Assembly: GCF_017874215.1 (NCBI RefSeq)
Contig: NZ_JAGGLB010000020.1
Span: 62,001 to 126,000, forward strand
Direction of reading: 5' to 3'
Source of the DNA: Paenibacillus eucommiae
GTDB lineage: Bacteria > Bacillota > Bacilli > Paenibacillales > NBRC-103111
DNA length: 64,000 nucleotides
Shown here: in pieces, positions 1-7,419 of the stretch
How the letters are laid out: each line of letters opens with the position of its first letter
Position numbering within the stretch: the stretch's first letter is position 1
Notes under the pieces: model-generated
Told to the model about the DNA's origin: nothing
Database searches by the model: none
What the model saw: only the letters and a program-made list of their open reading frames with translations
Program-made: the position numbers and the translations under genes

Positions 1-150
1 CAGCTCCTTGACCAGAGAGTTTATTGTCACAACACTGAGTTTAGTCAGCGACGACAATTGTGGCTTTGTTGCCGTTTCAAGCTGCTGCATCGCTTCGCGT
101 ACATTGTTCATGTTGATTTCTTTCATTAAGTTGGCATTCGCTTTCCTCAT
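1..150 (-). CDS. ROK-family transcriptional regulator, N-terminal part only (gene runs off the window)
   Basis: Reading the minus strand from the ATG at 148-150 gives 50 codons without a stop up to the window edge. The peptide begins MRKANANLMKEINMNNVREA and continues into a helix-turn-helix with the pattern KPQLSSLTKLSVVTINSLVKEL. This matches the winged-helix start of ROK-type repressors, where the NxxLMxxIN / NxxxV start is followed by an 'israelaxxtglSxxTVsxxvxxL' helix pair. A GGGGGG purine run lies just upstream of the ATG. The ROK sugar-binding domain would lie outside the window, so the effector is unknown. Family assignment rests on a short segment. Confidence 0.6.
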   Translation of the reverse strand, partial: MRKANANLMKEINMNNVREAMQQLETATKPQLSSLTKLSVVTINSLVKEL

Positions 151-194
151 AAGCCCCCCTATTTGATGTACCATGGAATATTTCAGCAGTGAAA

Positions 195-208
195 TGAATG
201 TTCATTCA
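195..208. promoter_or_regulatory. 14-bp perfect palindrome upstream of the ROK-type gene, possible operator
   Basis: TGAATG-TT-CATTCA is a perfect 6-2-6 inverted repeat 45 bp upstream of the regulator's start codon. Regulators of this kind often bind dyads in their own promoter, so autoregulation is a reasonable guess. No other evidence supports it. Apart from this dyad I see nothing convincing between 151 and 439. Confidence 0.25.
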
Positions 209-439
209 GAAGAGATCCAGTTGAAACTATTTTGAATAAAAGACCTGCCGATTTGTTCCTTATGGAACTTTGTCTACAGGATTACCGGGAAAGAAATCTT
301 ATGTTCATAGTATCATATCAACACATCCCCCGGAATAGTATTTATTACCATATAATACCTCAACGATATTCCTTTGTAATCACGCTCCATAGTTTTTCAC
401 TAATTTACATGATCGGGATGTTTATCAATATTCCAATGC

Positions 440-781
440 TCATAGTTTTGAGGACCTAGCATTCCACCTGCGATATAGACCGATACTTAACAAACTATAA
501 GCAAAAACTTCAATAATTAAAGGAATGTATGCAGTCATTGCGACCATTTCTCCCAAAGTCATCCCCATGGGTAATTTATGATTATTGTTCCAGTGGGAAT
601 CCATGTAACGATTAAGTACATAAGGCGCTAATACACCATATACCTTCAGAATGAAGATGATAAGAAAGAAGTAAAAGCCTTCAGTGAAATGATGCTTTCT
701 ACATTGTATAAGCCCAAAAACCAAAAATATTATGAACAAAACCGAAGCTAAATACAACAAAAAATTCATTAATCCGAACAT
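440..781 (-). CDS. Small hypothetical membrane protein (113 aa)
   Basis: The product is strongly hydrophobic with about three membrane segments, near residues 5-25, 36-57 and 80-101, and a short hydrophilic loop with a DSHWNNNHK stretch between the second and third. The C-terminus is basic (YRRWNARSSKL), consistent with a cytoplasmic tail. The start is well supported by an AAAGAGGTGATC ribosome site 3-4 bases ahead of the ATG. I do not recognise the family and cannot propose a function. It stands alone between the ROK-type gene and a decayed gene. Confidence 0.6.
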   Translation of the reverse strand: MFGLMNFLLYLASVLFIIFLVFGLIQCRKHHFTEGFYFFLIIFILKVYGVLAPYVLNRYMDSHWNNNHKLPMGMTLGEMVAMTAYIPLIIEVFAYSLLSIGLYRRWNARSSKL

Positions 782-973
782 TTGATCACCTCTTTAAACA
801 TTTTACGTACCGAGTATTATTATCTCTTACGGATGTGATCTAGTGAGGTTCCATCCCCCCCCCGTTCATCCCTTTATATCACACATAGCTAATTCACCTG
901 TGAAGGTAGCTTTATTTTCACCTCACACTTGCCCCTGACCGGCTTATTTATTAGTCATATCTAGAATGGCAAG

Positions 974-1001
974 AAAAAAAGAGCATCCTGATTGAATGCT
1001 C
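974..1001 (-). terminator. Rho-independent terminator for the minus-strand remnant at 1021-1203
   Basis: GAGCAT and ATGCTC arms (981-986 and 996-1001) enclose a 9-base loop and are followed on the minus strand by seven U residues (plus-strand A-run 974-980). It sits about 20 bp after the remnant's stop, which suggests that remnant was once the 3' end of a real gene. Confidence 0.7.
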
Positions 1002-1020
1002 TAGAAAGAAAGGTATAAGG

Positions 1021-1203
1021 TTATTGAGCTTTAATCCTATCATTAAAAGTAATTTCTTGCCCTCCGTCTATTTCCATTGCACGAAAAGCGATAATAACAT
1101 TCATATCCCCTGCAGCTTCTTCGACAGCTTTAAGCGTTTGACGACCATAACGTGCACGGAGCCATTCACTCGCAAACGCATTAACCCTCCCTCGGATTTT
1201 CAT
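1021..1203 (-). pseudogene. Possible C-terminal remnant of a Gfo/Idh/MocA oxidoreductase
   Basis: The 60-codon frame contains a segment reading GRQTLKAVEE followed by IIAFRAMEIDGGQEITF. This resembles the usual C-terminal end of Gfo/Idh/MocA proteins (GRxALxxVxxIxxAxYxSxExGxxVxL). No Rossmann N-terminus is found upstream, no clear ribosome site precedes its ATG, and a terminator follows it. The likeliest reading is the surviving 3' end of a deleted gene, although a short orphan protein cannot be excluded. The family call is tentative because the match is short. Confidence 0.35.
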
Positions 1204-1340
1204 TTATTTTCATACGCTCGCGGATTCATTTTTCGTTGTCAATGCAGTCGATTTGTACTATGCTATTTTATAGAGACTAATGATCTGATCCAACTCTCGT
1301 ATTAACACACAGATGCTTATTTTCCTCATGGAGGTGTGAT

Positions 1341-2240
1341 ATGGCAGCAACACTTTTGAAATTCAAGGATCAGGCCAAAAATGATATTCCGTTCAACTTC
1401 ATCCGCCACAAAGGTACGGAGCTTGAGCAGCAGGTGCACATGCATGATTACTTTCAGATTGCCTACGTAATGCGGGGGGTATGTACTCATCATTTCTGCA
1501 ATCAAACATTAACTGTCGGCAAAGGAGATATCTTTCTTATTCCTCCCTTGATGGAACACAGCCTGAACGCCCTCCACAACAAGGATTTTGAGCTGATTAT
1601 TCTTGATTTTATTCCGTATTTTATTGATGATAAACTAAGCCCTTTTTCCCAAACGATTTACTATCACTTGCTCCATCAAAGGGACTTGCAATCCCAATCC
1701 GAGTGGCTGCACCCCTGGCTGCACATTGCTCAGGAAAAGCAGCTGCTGGTGGAACAGCTTCTTCAGGATATATCAGATCAACTTAGCAGCAAAGAGGAAG
1801 GCTACGAGTTCTCGATTCAAATCAATTTAGTTAACCTGCTGATTCTTATTGACAGAGAATTCCGCAGAAGCAGCCGTACAATCCGGCCATCTATACAGTT
1901 AAAATCCCATCAGGCGCAGTTTGATAAGGTAATTCGCTATTTGTATGACAATTACAGTCAAGACATCTCTCTGGAGCAGGCCGCTGATATCGCCCACATG
2001 ACACCAGCCTATTTCAGCCATATGTTCAAAAAGGAAGTCGGCCAAACGTTCATCGAGTTCATGCATGAGATCCGCATCGAACGGGCTATGGATATGATCC
2101 GGCAAAATGAGCATACGGTGACGCAAATTTGTTTTCACGTGGGTTTTCGAAATTTAAGCCATTTTATCCGCACCTTCAAAAAACGGACTGGGGAAGCTCC
2201 CACCGCCTATAAGAAACTTTTCTTCAATAACGAAAAATAA
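1341..2240 (+). CDS. AraC-family transcriptional regulator with N-terminal cupin
   Basis: The 299-residue protein has an N-terminal cupin-like sensing domain (about residues 20-100; HMHDYFQIAYVMRG, then GDIFLIPPLMEHS). The C-terminal AraC DNA-binding domain spans about 190-292, with two helix-turn-helix units (ISLEQAADIAHMTPAYFSHMF and VTQICFHVGFRNLSHFIRTFK). The start is fixed by GGAGGTG a few bases upstream. It lies 124 bp ahead of, and in the same direction as, an oxidoreductase gene, so it probably activates that gene in response to a small sugar or sugar acid. The ligand cannot be read from the sequence. Confidence 0.9.
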   Translation: MAATLLKFKDQAKNDIPFNFIRHKGTELEQQVHMHDYFQIAYVMRGVCTHHFCNQTLTVGKGDIFLIPPLMEHSLNALHNKDFELIILDFIPYFIDDKLSPFSQTIYYHLLHQRDLQSQSEWLHPWLHIAQEKQLLVEQLLQDISDQLSSKEEGYEFSIQINLVNLLILIDREFRRSSRTIRPSIQLKSHQAQFDKVIRYLYDNYSQDISLEQAADIAHMTPAYFSHMFKKEVGQTFIEFMHEIRIERAMDMIRQNEHTVTQICFHVGFRNLSHFIRTFKKRTGEAPTAYKKLFFNNEK

Positions 2241-2364
2241 GGCAAACATTTAACAAAATAGTGCAATCAATCGCAGCGGCCAAACGGTATTGTTAATGGT
2301 AGCCATTTCAATGGGGTTGAACCGAAATGGACCAAAGATGTTACGACAAAGGAGTAACGAAACC

Positions 2365-3447
2365 ATGAGTGATACACGGCCTCTAAAAGTGGGAATCATC
2401 GGGCAAGGGCGCAGCGGAAGAGATATTCACGCGGCTCACCTGGTGAACATGACGGAACATTATCAGATTGCGGCTATCGCAGACGGCATAAAGGAACGCA
2501 GAGAGCTTGCCATTCAAGATTACGGCTGCCGTGCCTATTCAACCTACCAGGAAATGGTGGAGCAAGAGGAGCTTGATCTCGTTGTAAACGCTTCGCCGAG
2601 TGATCTGCATTTCCCCATATCCCTGGATCTCTTAAAGAGGGGCATTAACGTTCTCTGTGAAAAACCATTAGCAAAAACGCCAGCTGAAGTGGATCAGTTA
2701 ATCCAGGCATCCGAAGCCTCAGGCAAAGTGCTCGCCATTTTCCAGCAGTCGCGCTACCAGCCGGCTTTTATGCAAATTCGCAAAGTTATCGAATCCGGCG
2801 TTTTGGGCCGTATCGTTCAAATTGATTTTACCAATAACGGCTTCGCAAGAAGATGGGATTGGCAGACGCTGCAGAGCAACAATGGCGGCAACCTGCTCAA
2901 CACAGGTCCGCATCCGGTAGATCAGGCGCTGCAATTATTTGGTACAGACGTAGTTCCACAGATCACCTGTATTATGGATCGGGCCAATACCTTTGGGGAT
3001 GCAGAAGATTATGTGAAGCTGATTCTCAGAGGAGAAGGCCGGCCAACGATTGATCTTGAAATTTCTTCATGCTCGACATTTCCAAGAGCGCAGTTTACTG
3101 TTCAAGGCACTAACGGCGGCCTAAGCGGCAATACAGAATCGCTGCAATGGAAATATTTCAAACCTGAAGAAGCACCTGAACAAAAATTAATCAAGGAACC
3201 CCTGATGGACAAAGCAGGTATTCCTACTTATTGCAGCGAAACCTTGACTTGGCACGAGGACCGTTGGGAATTGTCACTGGAGGACAACAAGAGCATGTTC
3301 CGGACTATGACGGGACAATTGTATCAGATGCTGCACCGTTCCCTTACAACCGGTGCGCCGCTGGAAATAACCCCCCAGCAAATTCGCCAGCAGATGGTCG
3401 TCATGGAAGAATGCCGACGGCAAAATCCCCATATCTATGCGGGGTGA
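2365..3447 (+). CDS. Gfo/Idh/MocA family NAD(P)-dependent oxidoreductase
   Basis: The 360-residue product opens with a Rossmann strand (KVGIIGQGRSGRDIHAAHL). It has the family's CEKPLAKTPAEV cofactor motif near residue 95 and a GGNLLNTGPHPVDQALQLFG segment carrying the catalytic-type histidine. The ATG at 2365 is preferred over the in-frame ATG at 2290 because AAAGGAG lies 10 bp ahead of it and the extra 25 residues precede the Rossmann fold. Family members oxidise or reduce sugars, inositols or related polyols. The actual substrate is unknown. It is paired with the upstream AraC regulator and followed by a strong terminator. Confidence 0.9.
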   Translation: MSDTRPLKVGIIGQGRSGRDIHAAHLVNMTEHYQIAAIADGIKERRELAIQDYGCRAYSTYQEMVEQEELDLVVNASPSDLHFPISLDLLKRGINVLCEKPLAKTPAEVDQLIQASEASGKVLAIFQQSRYQPAFMQIRKVIESGVLGRIVQIDFTNNGFARRWDWQTLQSNNGGNLLNTGPHPVDQALQLFGTDVVPQITCIMDRANTFGDAEDYVKLILRGEGRPTIDLEISSCSTFPRAQFTVQGTNGGLSGNTESLQWKYFKPEEAPEQKLIKEPLMDKAGIPTYCSETLTWHEDRWELSLEDNKSMFRTMTGQLYQMLHRSLTTGAPLEITPQQIRQQMVVMEECRRQNPHIYAG

Positions 3448-3476
3448 GGACGTCTTCATATGGTTCTGATATGAAT

Positions 3477-3500
3477 AGGACGCCTTCGGGCGTCCTTTTT
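3477..3500 (+). terminator. Strong rho-independent terminator (also the 5' hairpin of a repeat remnant)
   Basis: AGGACGCC-TTCG-GGCGTCCT is a perfect 8-bp stem with a stable UUCG-type tetraloop, followed by a T run. It ends the oxidoreductase transcript. The same position in the dispersed composite repeat carries a similar hairpin (for example ACGTC-TTGC-GACGT at 48,336), so this terminator may have come from that repeat. Confidence 0.85.
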
Positions 3501-4070
3501 GGTGCGTGTTCGTTACGCCAAGTACTTGGGGAATGGATGTGGGCCAATGTTGCCAGGTTAAGCAACTTCTCAGGCGATACGCTGAGCAACCCGAGCAACG
3601 GCAAGCGGAGAGCGGAGAGCGGACGGATTTCTAACGGACAAGGTTGTACCTTCAACACATTTTTTTCATCCATCGCCCATCTAACGGACATCAGCGACTC
3701 TTAGCTCGCCCATCAAGGGAAAAATACGCTCCGTTAGAGCTGTAAGAGGCACTCCTGTCCGTTAGAATTCCAGCTGGGCTTTTGGGGGGGCGCTAAGGAG
3801 CGCTGGTGTCCGTTACAGTTACTGGTTTCTCATTCGCGTCCGCTGCCCCTCGTTAACCTGTGACAACATTGGGGAGTTGGCTCCCTCTTTCAACTGATAA
3901 GCCTAGGAACACCCGAACCTCAAACAGACAATCAGCAGGATTTTCCTACTCCCTGAGCTAAAGGGATAGTGACTATAAGGAAATTCATGTTTCCAATATT
4001 CGACATTCCACGCACACTTTAAAGCTCTGTTGATTTACCACTGTAAAGCGATAAATCAACAGACCTGCAA
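3501..4070 (+). repeat. Degraded composite repeat (copy G), interrupted by a 329-bp inverted-repeat element
   Basis: The segment after the terminator (GCGTGTTCGTTACGCC to GGATGTGGG) matches the 5' linker and outer-palindrome arm of the other copies. The palindrome is then cut by the element at 3544-3872. Beyond it, 3931-3990 resembles module 3 of the full copies (CCCTGAGCTAAAGGGATAGT then GACTATAAGG). A perfect 11-bp stem CTGTTGATTTA/TAAATCAACAG follows at about 4027-4062. The inner palindrome and the ATG/CAT hairpins are missing. Confidence 0.5.
3544..3872 (+). mobile_element. MITE-like element with terminal inverted repeats, copy 1
   Basis: The ends are CCAATGTTGCCAGGTTAA (3544-3561) and TTAACCTGTGACAACATTGG (3853-3872), which are imperfect inverted repeats. 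The body carries several TAACGGACA / TGTCCGTTA motifs. The same body occurs at 23,566-23,885 in reverse orientation. No ORF in it looks like a transposase. It is probably non-autonomous, and I do not recognise a named family. Confidence 0.65.
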
Positions 4071-4171
4071 AACTATAGAGAAATGAAGCTGTAAGGCTGT
4101 AAATCTGTGATGCCGCATTCAAAGGGCGATACCTTAAGCCTTCCCCAACATCTATTCTTTCTAAGCTCAAT

Positions 4172-4214
4172 AAAAAGCCCTTCTTTCCACCGCATACGGG
4201 AAACAGGGCTTTTG
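4172..4214 (-). terminator. Rho-independent terminator of the PhyH-AraC operon
   Basis: An imperfect hairpin (AGCCCTTCTTTCC against GGGAAACAGGGCT) ends in an A5 tract on the plus strand (4173-4177), so the minus-strand RNA ends in U5. It lies 20 bp downstream of the AraC stop codon. Confidence 0.7.
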
Positions 4215-4234
4215 TTGATTCGCTATTAACACTA

Positions 4235-5113
4235 CTACTCATGAATTTCGCTAGCTTGCTTGCGAAATTCATGAGGTGTTATAGTTGTTATCTTTTTAAA
4301 TTCACGATAAAAAGAGGTGGAGCTCTGAAAGCCACAGCTCAAGTAAATGTCTGTGATGGGTGTATCGGTTTGGGCCAATAATTGTTTGGCTTGCTGGATG
4401 CGGACTTGCAGGAGATAGGATTTGAAGCCCTCCCCTAACACTTCCTGAAACAAATGCCGGCTCCTGGATGGACTGAGCGACAAAATCCCGGCTATGTCCG
4501 CCAAGCACAATGGCTCCTGATAATTGGTTTGGATATACAATAAGGCGGGCTGCAGCATAATGAACTTCCAAGTAATTTGCTTCCTGCTCTTTATCATTTC
4601 ATCACTTTTATAGTAACGCACAAGAAGGGCACAAACTTGAAAGAGTATGCTTTTCACGATTTTACGGGAAGCACTCTGCCCTTCACTCATCTCTAAGTTC
4701 ATCTCCAAGAGTAGCCGTCCGACTTTTTGAGCGGTTGCTGACTCAGCAGGTATGAGATGATTGAAGGTTTTGGGATCATATATAAATGGCAGCAGCAAAT
4801 CCCGATCGTAGTCATGGATCGTTCTCATGTTAATGCAAAAAACCAGGCACACACAGTCATCACCAGGATTCGACTGACTTGTATGCCGCTCCGTGTTGTT
4901 AACTAGTATAATATCTCCGGGACCTAGCTCATATTGCTTTTCCGTGAACGTAAACCGGCCATGTCCAGATAAGCATAAGCATAGTTCCAGTGTTGGATGC
5001 CAATGGATTTGTTGTTGAACCCGATCCAAAGTCCACTCGATAATTTGCACGCCTGCCACTTTATCAGGATTAAACATAAGCTTAACACTTTTACTTATGT
5101 CTAGAAGTCCCAT
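4235..5113 (-). CDS. AraC-family transcriptional regulator
   Basis: The 292-residue protein has an N-terminal cupin domain (residues about 20-90; IHWHPTLELCLCLSGHGRF and LGPGDIILVNNTERHTS). The C-terminal AraC DNA-binding domain (about 185-285) includes CLADIAGILSLSPSRSRHLFQ and ITDIYLSCGFQSSTSFYREFKK. GAGGTAAG supports the start. It follows a PhyH-type dioxygenase gene with a 22-bp gap, so the two are almost certainly co-transcribed and the regulator probably controls that unit. The inducer is unknown. Confidence 0.9.
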   Translation of the reverse strand: MGLLDISKSVKLMFNPDKVAGVQIIEWTLDRVQQQIHWHPTLELCLCLSGHGRFTFTEKQYELGPGDIILVNNTERHTSQSNPGDDCVCLVFCINMRTIHDYDRDLLLPFIYDPKTFNHLIPAESATAQKVGRLLLEMNLEMSEGQSASRKIVKSILFQVCALLVRYYKSDEMIKSRKQITWKFIMLQPALLYIQTNYQEPLCLADIAGILSLSPSRSRHLFQEVLGEGFKSYLLQVRIQQAKQLLAQTDTPITDIYLSCGFQSSTSFYREFKKITTITPHEFRKQASEIHE

Positions 5114-5135
5114 CGACTTACCTCGCTTTATACAA

Positions 5136-5993
5136 TTAATTTGTGCTTACCCAACCGGTATCGATTCCCAAATATTCTTCGACGAGCGACTTCACTTCCG
5201 GCGAGCAGCTTGAGATAAAATGCTGTGCAGATTCTGGCAATGGCCAGCATTCGGAAAAATCCTGACCCTTGGTACGAAAAGAAAGCGCACAGCTTAGTCT
5301 GGCTTCATTGCCATTATGTGCATGAACACCGTGGTAGGTTCGTTCTGCAAAAATAATCAGATCACCAGGCTCGGTATAAAGGGAAAACACACCCTCAAAG
5401 TCCATTTCCAAGCAATCCTTCGGCTCCGTCCCAAGACGGTAAAACGATTTGCGATTTGCGGTAAAATCGAACCCTTCAGGCGCTACCCACTCCTCTGTAT
5501 GCGAATCAGGAATGATAGCGATTCCAGCTCTTTCAGGATGTGTCCCATTTAAGTAGAACCAGTTCGAAGACGCGCCGGTTGTATTTAATACTGCATTGCA
5601 ACGGTAAGGGTGGATCTTTGGCTCCCAATCCGTATGCCAAGCTCCAACAGCAGCTCCTGGCTTCTTGTAAATGGCGGCTGATCTGTTTAGTGAAATAGGA
5701 GCATTTCCATACAAGTGTCGTACAATTTTCATATAAGGTTCATAGGTTAACAAGCTGAAAAGAGTTGGTGATAGCTCGACAAAATTGGTAGAAAAATGTG
5801 TTGTCCCTGGACGGGAATCGCATGCTTGCTCCAGCGTTTGCAGGACTTCGGTTTTCAACTTTTCAACCAGGTTCTGGGGAAGCAGATCTTTCACAACGGC
5901 AAATCCATGCTGTTCATTGCATGCGCGGATTGCCTCTAATTCTTCCTTATCAAATTCATAGGTGTAGGGCAATTTCGGTGTAGAATTGGTCAT
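5136..5993 (-). CDS. Phytanoyl-CoA dioxygenase (PhyH) family protein
   Basis: This is a 2-oxoglutarate/Fe(II)-type oxygenase of 285 residues. The iron-binding HxD is seen in AWHTDWEP, the distal histidine in ERTYHGVHAHNG, and the 2-oxoglutarate arginine in NEARLSCALSF. The start at 5993 is chosen over 6038 because AGGAGGGT precedes that ATG by 7 bp. A TATAAT box at 6043-6048 on the minus strand could be its promoter. Bacterial PhyH proteins hydroxylate varied small molecules, so the substrate cannot be inferred. It shares an operon with the AraC gene downstream. Confidence 0.85.
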   Translation of the reverse strand: MTNSTPKLPYTYEFDKEELEAIRACNEQHGFAVVKDLLPQNLVEKLKTEVLQTLEQACDSRPGTTHFSTNFVELSPTLFSLLTYEPYMKIVRHLYGNAPISLNRSAAIYKKPGAAVGAWHTDWEPKIHPYRCNAVLNTTGASSNWFYLNGTHPERAGIAIIPDSHTEEWVAPEGFDFTANRKSFYRLGTEPKDCLEMDFEGVFSLYTEPGDLIIFAERTYHGVHAHNGNEARLSCALSFRTKGQDFSECWPLPESAQHFISSCSPEVKSLVEEYLGIDTGWVSTN

Positions 5994-6110
5994 AGGATAA
6001 ACCCTCCTAAATATAATTGATTTCAGCTTTCCTGACAATCCAATTATAGATCACGCAAGTATTAAAATACGTCCCAAATTACTTGAATTCATTCCCGAAA
6101 AGGGCTAAAG

Positions 6111-6600
6111 TTGCAAAGACGTCTTGTGGTTTCCTTTGATAAGCGTATTCGTAACGCAGTGCTTGGGAGGTAAGGGGTGTGGGCTCCAGCCGCTGTTAAA
6201 GATTTGTTCCCTTGAATGGATGGATATGGGGGTGGAACAAATCTTTAAAGGCGGACGCTATCGCTCTTCCGCCCACACCCCTTACCTCTCGAAGCTGCAA
6301 TCGCACGAACACCATGCTCAAACGGACAGCCAGCAAGAGTTTTACTCTCGATTGGAAGAGATTTCTTAACGGGTAAGGCATTGGGGATGAACAACTGAGA
6401 AGAGCAGCTACTTTAGTGATGTTTTTCATCGTTAAACGTACGAGTCGTCTCCACAACCTTACTTTAACAATGAAAAACATCGTCCCTTTTTACCACCCAA
6501 AGAGGCCATCTAGCCTCTTTTAGCGATGTTTTTCATCGTTAAAGTGACTGATGACCTGGAAACACTTCCTTTAACGATGAAAAACATCGTTAAGTGAAAG
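6111..6600 (+). repeat. Composite palindromic repeat, copy A
   Basis: The outer arms are 18-bp perfect inverted repeats at 6167-6184 and 6271-6288, with the common core GTAAGGGGTGTGGGC/GCCCACACCCCTTAC. The inner arms TTAAAGATTTGTTCC (6196-6210) and GGAACAAATCTTTAA (6234-6248) are a perfect 15-bp pair. A linker with AAACGGACAGCCAGCAAG follows at about 6320. Four hairpins of the TTAACGATG/CATCGTTAA type lie at 6412-6436, 6463-6483 (damaged), 6519-6543 and 6570-6593. No plausible gene lies between 5994 and 6843. Confidence 0.8.
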
Positions 6601-6733
6601 TTACCACTCGATTTGGGATAGCCGGCTGCTCCGAGGATGCTTTTACCTATAAAACTTCAACTTACTTTTAGTTCAATTAGAAAGGGTAACCCCACTTTAT
6701 CCTTTAGCACTATACAGCACTCATATTTGTTAT

Positions 6734-6771
6734 AAAAAGCCCTGCTTTCCGCCAAATGCAGGAAACAGGGC
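6734..6771 (-). terminator. Rho-independent terminator after the Gfo/Idh/MocA pseudogene
   Basis: The arms GCCCTGCTTTCC (6739-6750) and GGAAACAGGGC (6761-6771) enclose a 10-base loop. Minus-strand transcription ends in U5 at 6734-6738. It would serve the long surface-protein block upstream. Confidence 0.75.
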
Positions 6772-6843
6772 CTTGGTATAGGATGTAGCGAAAGTTTGAT
6801 GTTGCTAATATGTTGGCTCTTGGTTCTGTTTCTTGTTACAAAG

Positions 6844-7377
6844 TTAAGTCAACTGAACTTTCGTCTTTAAAGCTGGATTTTCCCAATCCTCATTCAGTCC
6901 GAGTCCCCGCAGATCGGCAACCGTGTTGTTTTGCTCTGTTTCATATTCGAGTGCGCGTGAAAGCTGTGAGCCGGGTGCCACGGGCTCCCCAAGTGCCGAA
7001 ATGGTAGCCCAACACGCCATTCTCGAATTCAATTGTCACATTGCTCGTTCCTTCTTTTTCCATCAACAGCGTTCCTTGATTCGTCCTCCTGTGCACACCC
7101 TTCACCGGATTCCTCAGGAAACGCAGCATCAAATCGACGTAATGGCAGCCATGGCTGAAAAATTAACCGCCCCCTAGCCGTTTCGCCAAGCTGCCCCATT
7201 GTCCTTCCTCGACAATCGTCAATTGCTCGGTCCAAATCGATAACTGAAAAACTTCACCATACGCTTTGGAGTCGATCAGCTCCTTCAGCTCCTTCATCTT
7301 CTCCACAACTGGCCAGAATGGTACCGGATAAGCTGTCATCAGCATAAGATTGAGCGATTCAGCCGTGCGATTTCTTA
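6844..7377 (-). pseudogene. Broken Gfo/Idh/MocA oxidoreductase gene
   Basis: The minus-strand frames join into a decayed oxidoreductase. A middle piece (7163-7345) contains FWPVVEKMKELKELIDSKAY and ends at an in-frame TAA. The same frame then continues as FSHGCHYVDLMLRFLRNPVKG and a beta-sheet segment, TIEFENGVLGYHFGTWGA, that is typical of the family. A frameshift near 6980 moves the reading frame to one ending in TKVQLT at 6844. The N-terminal Rossmann half is absent: a stop lies just upstream and no ribosome site is seen. It is a relic at the tail of the surface-protein block. Confidence 0.75.
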
Positions 7378-7419
7378 TTTTTCCATTCTTGACACTCCTA
7401 CTTAGTATGGCTTTTTATT

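Noticed and set aside
232-459. 75-codon plus-strand frame
   Set aside because: It has no ribosome site and no recognisable pattern, and it overlaps the 3' end of the membrane-protein gene on the other strand.
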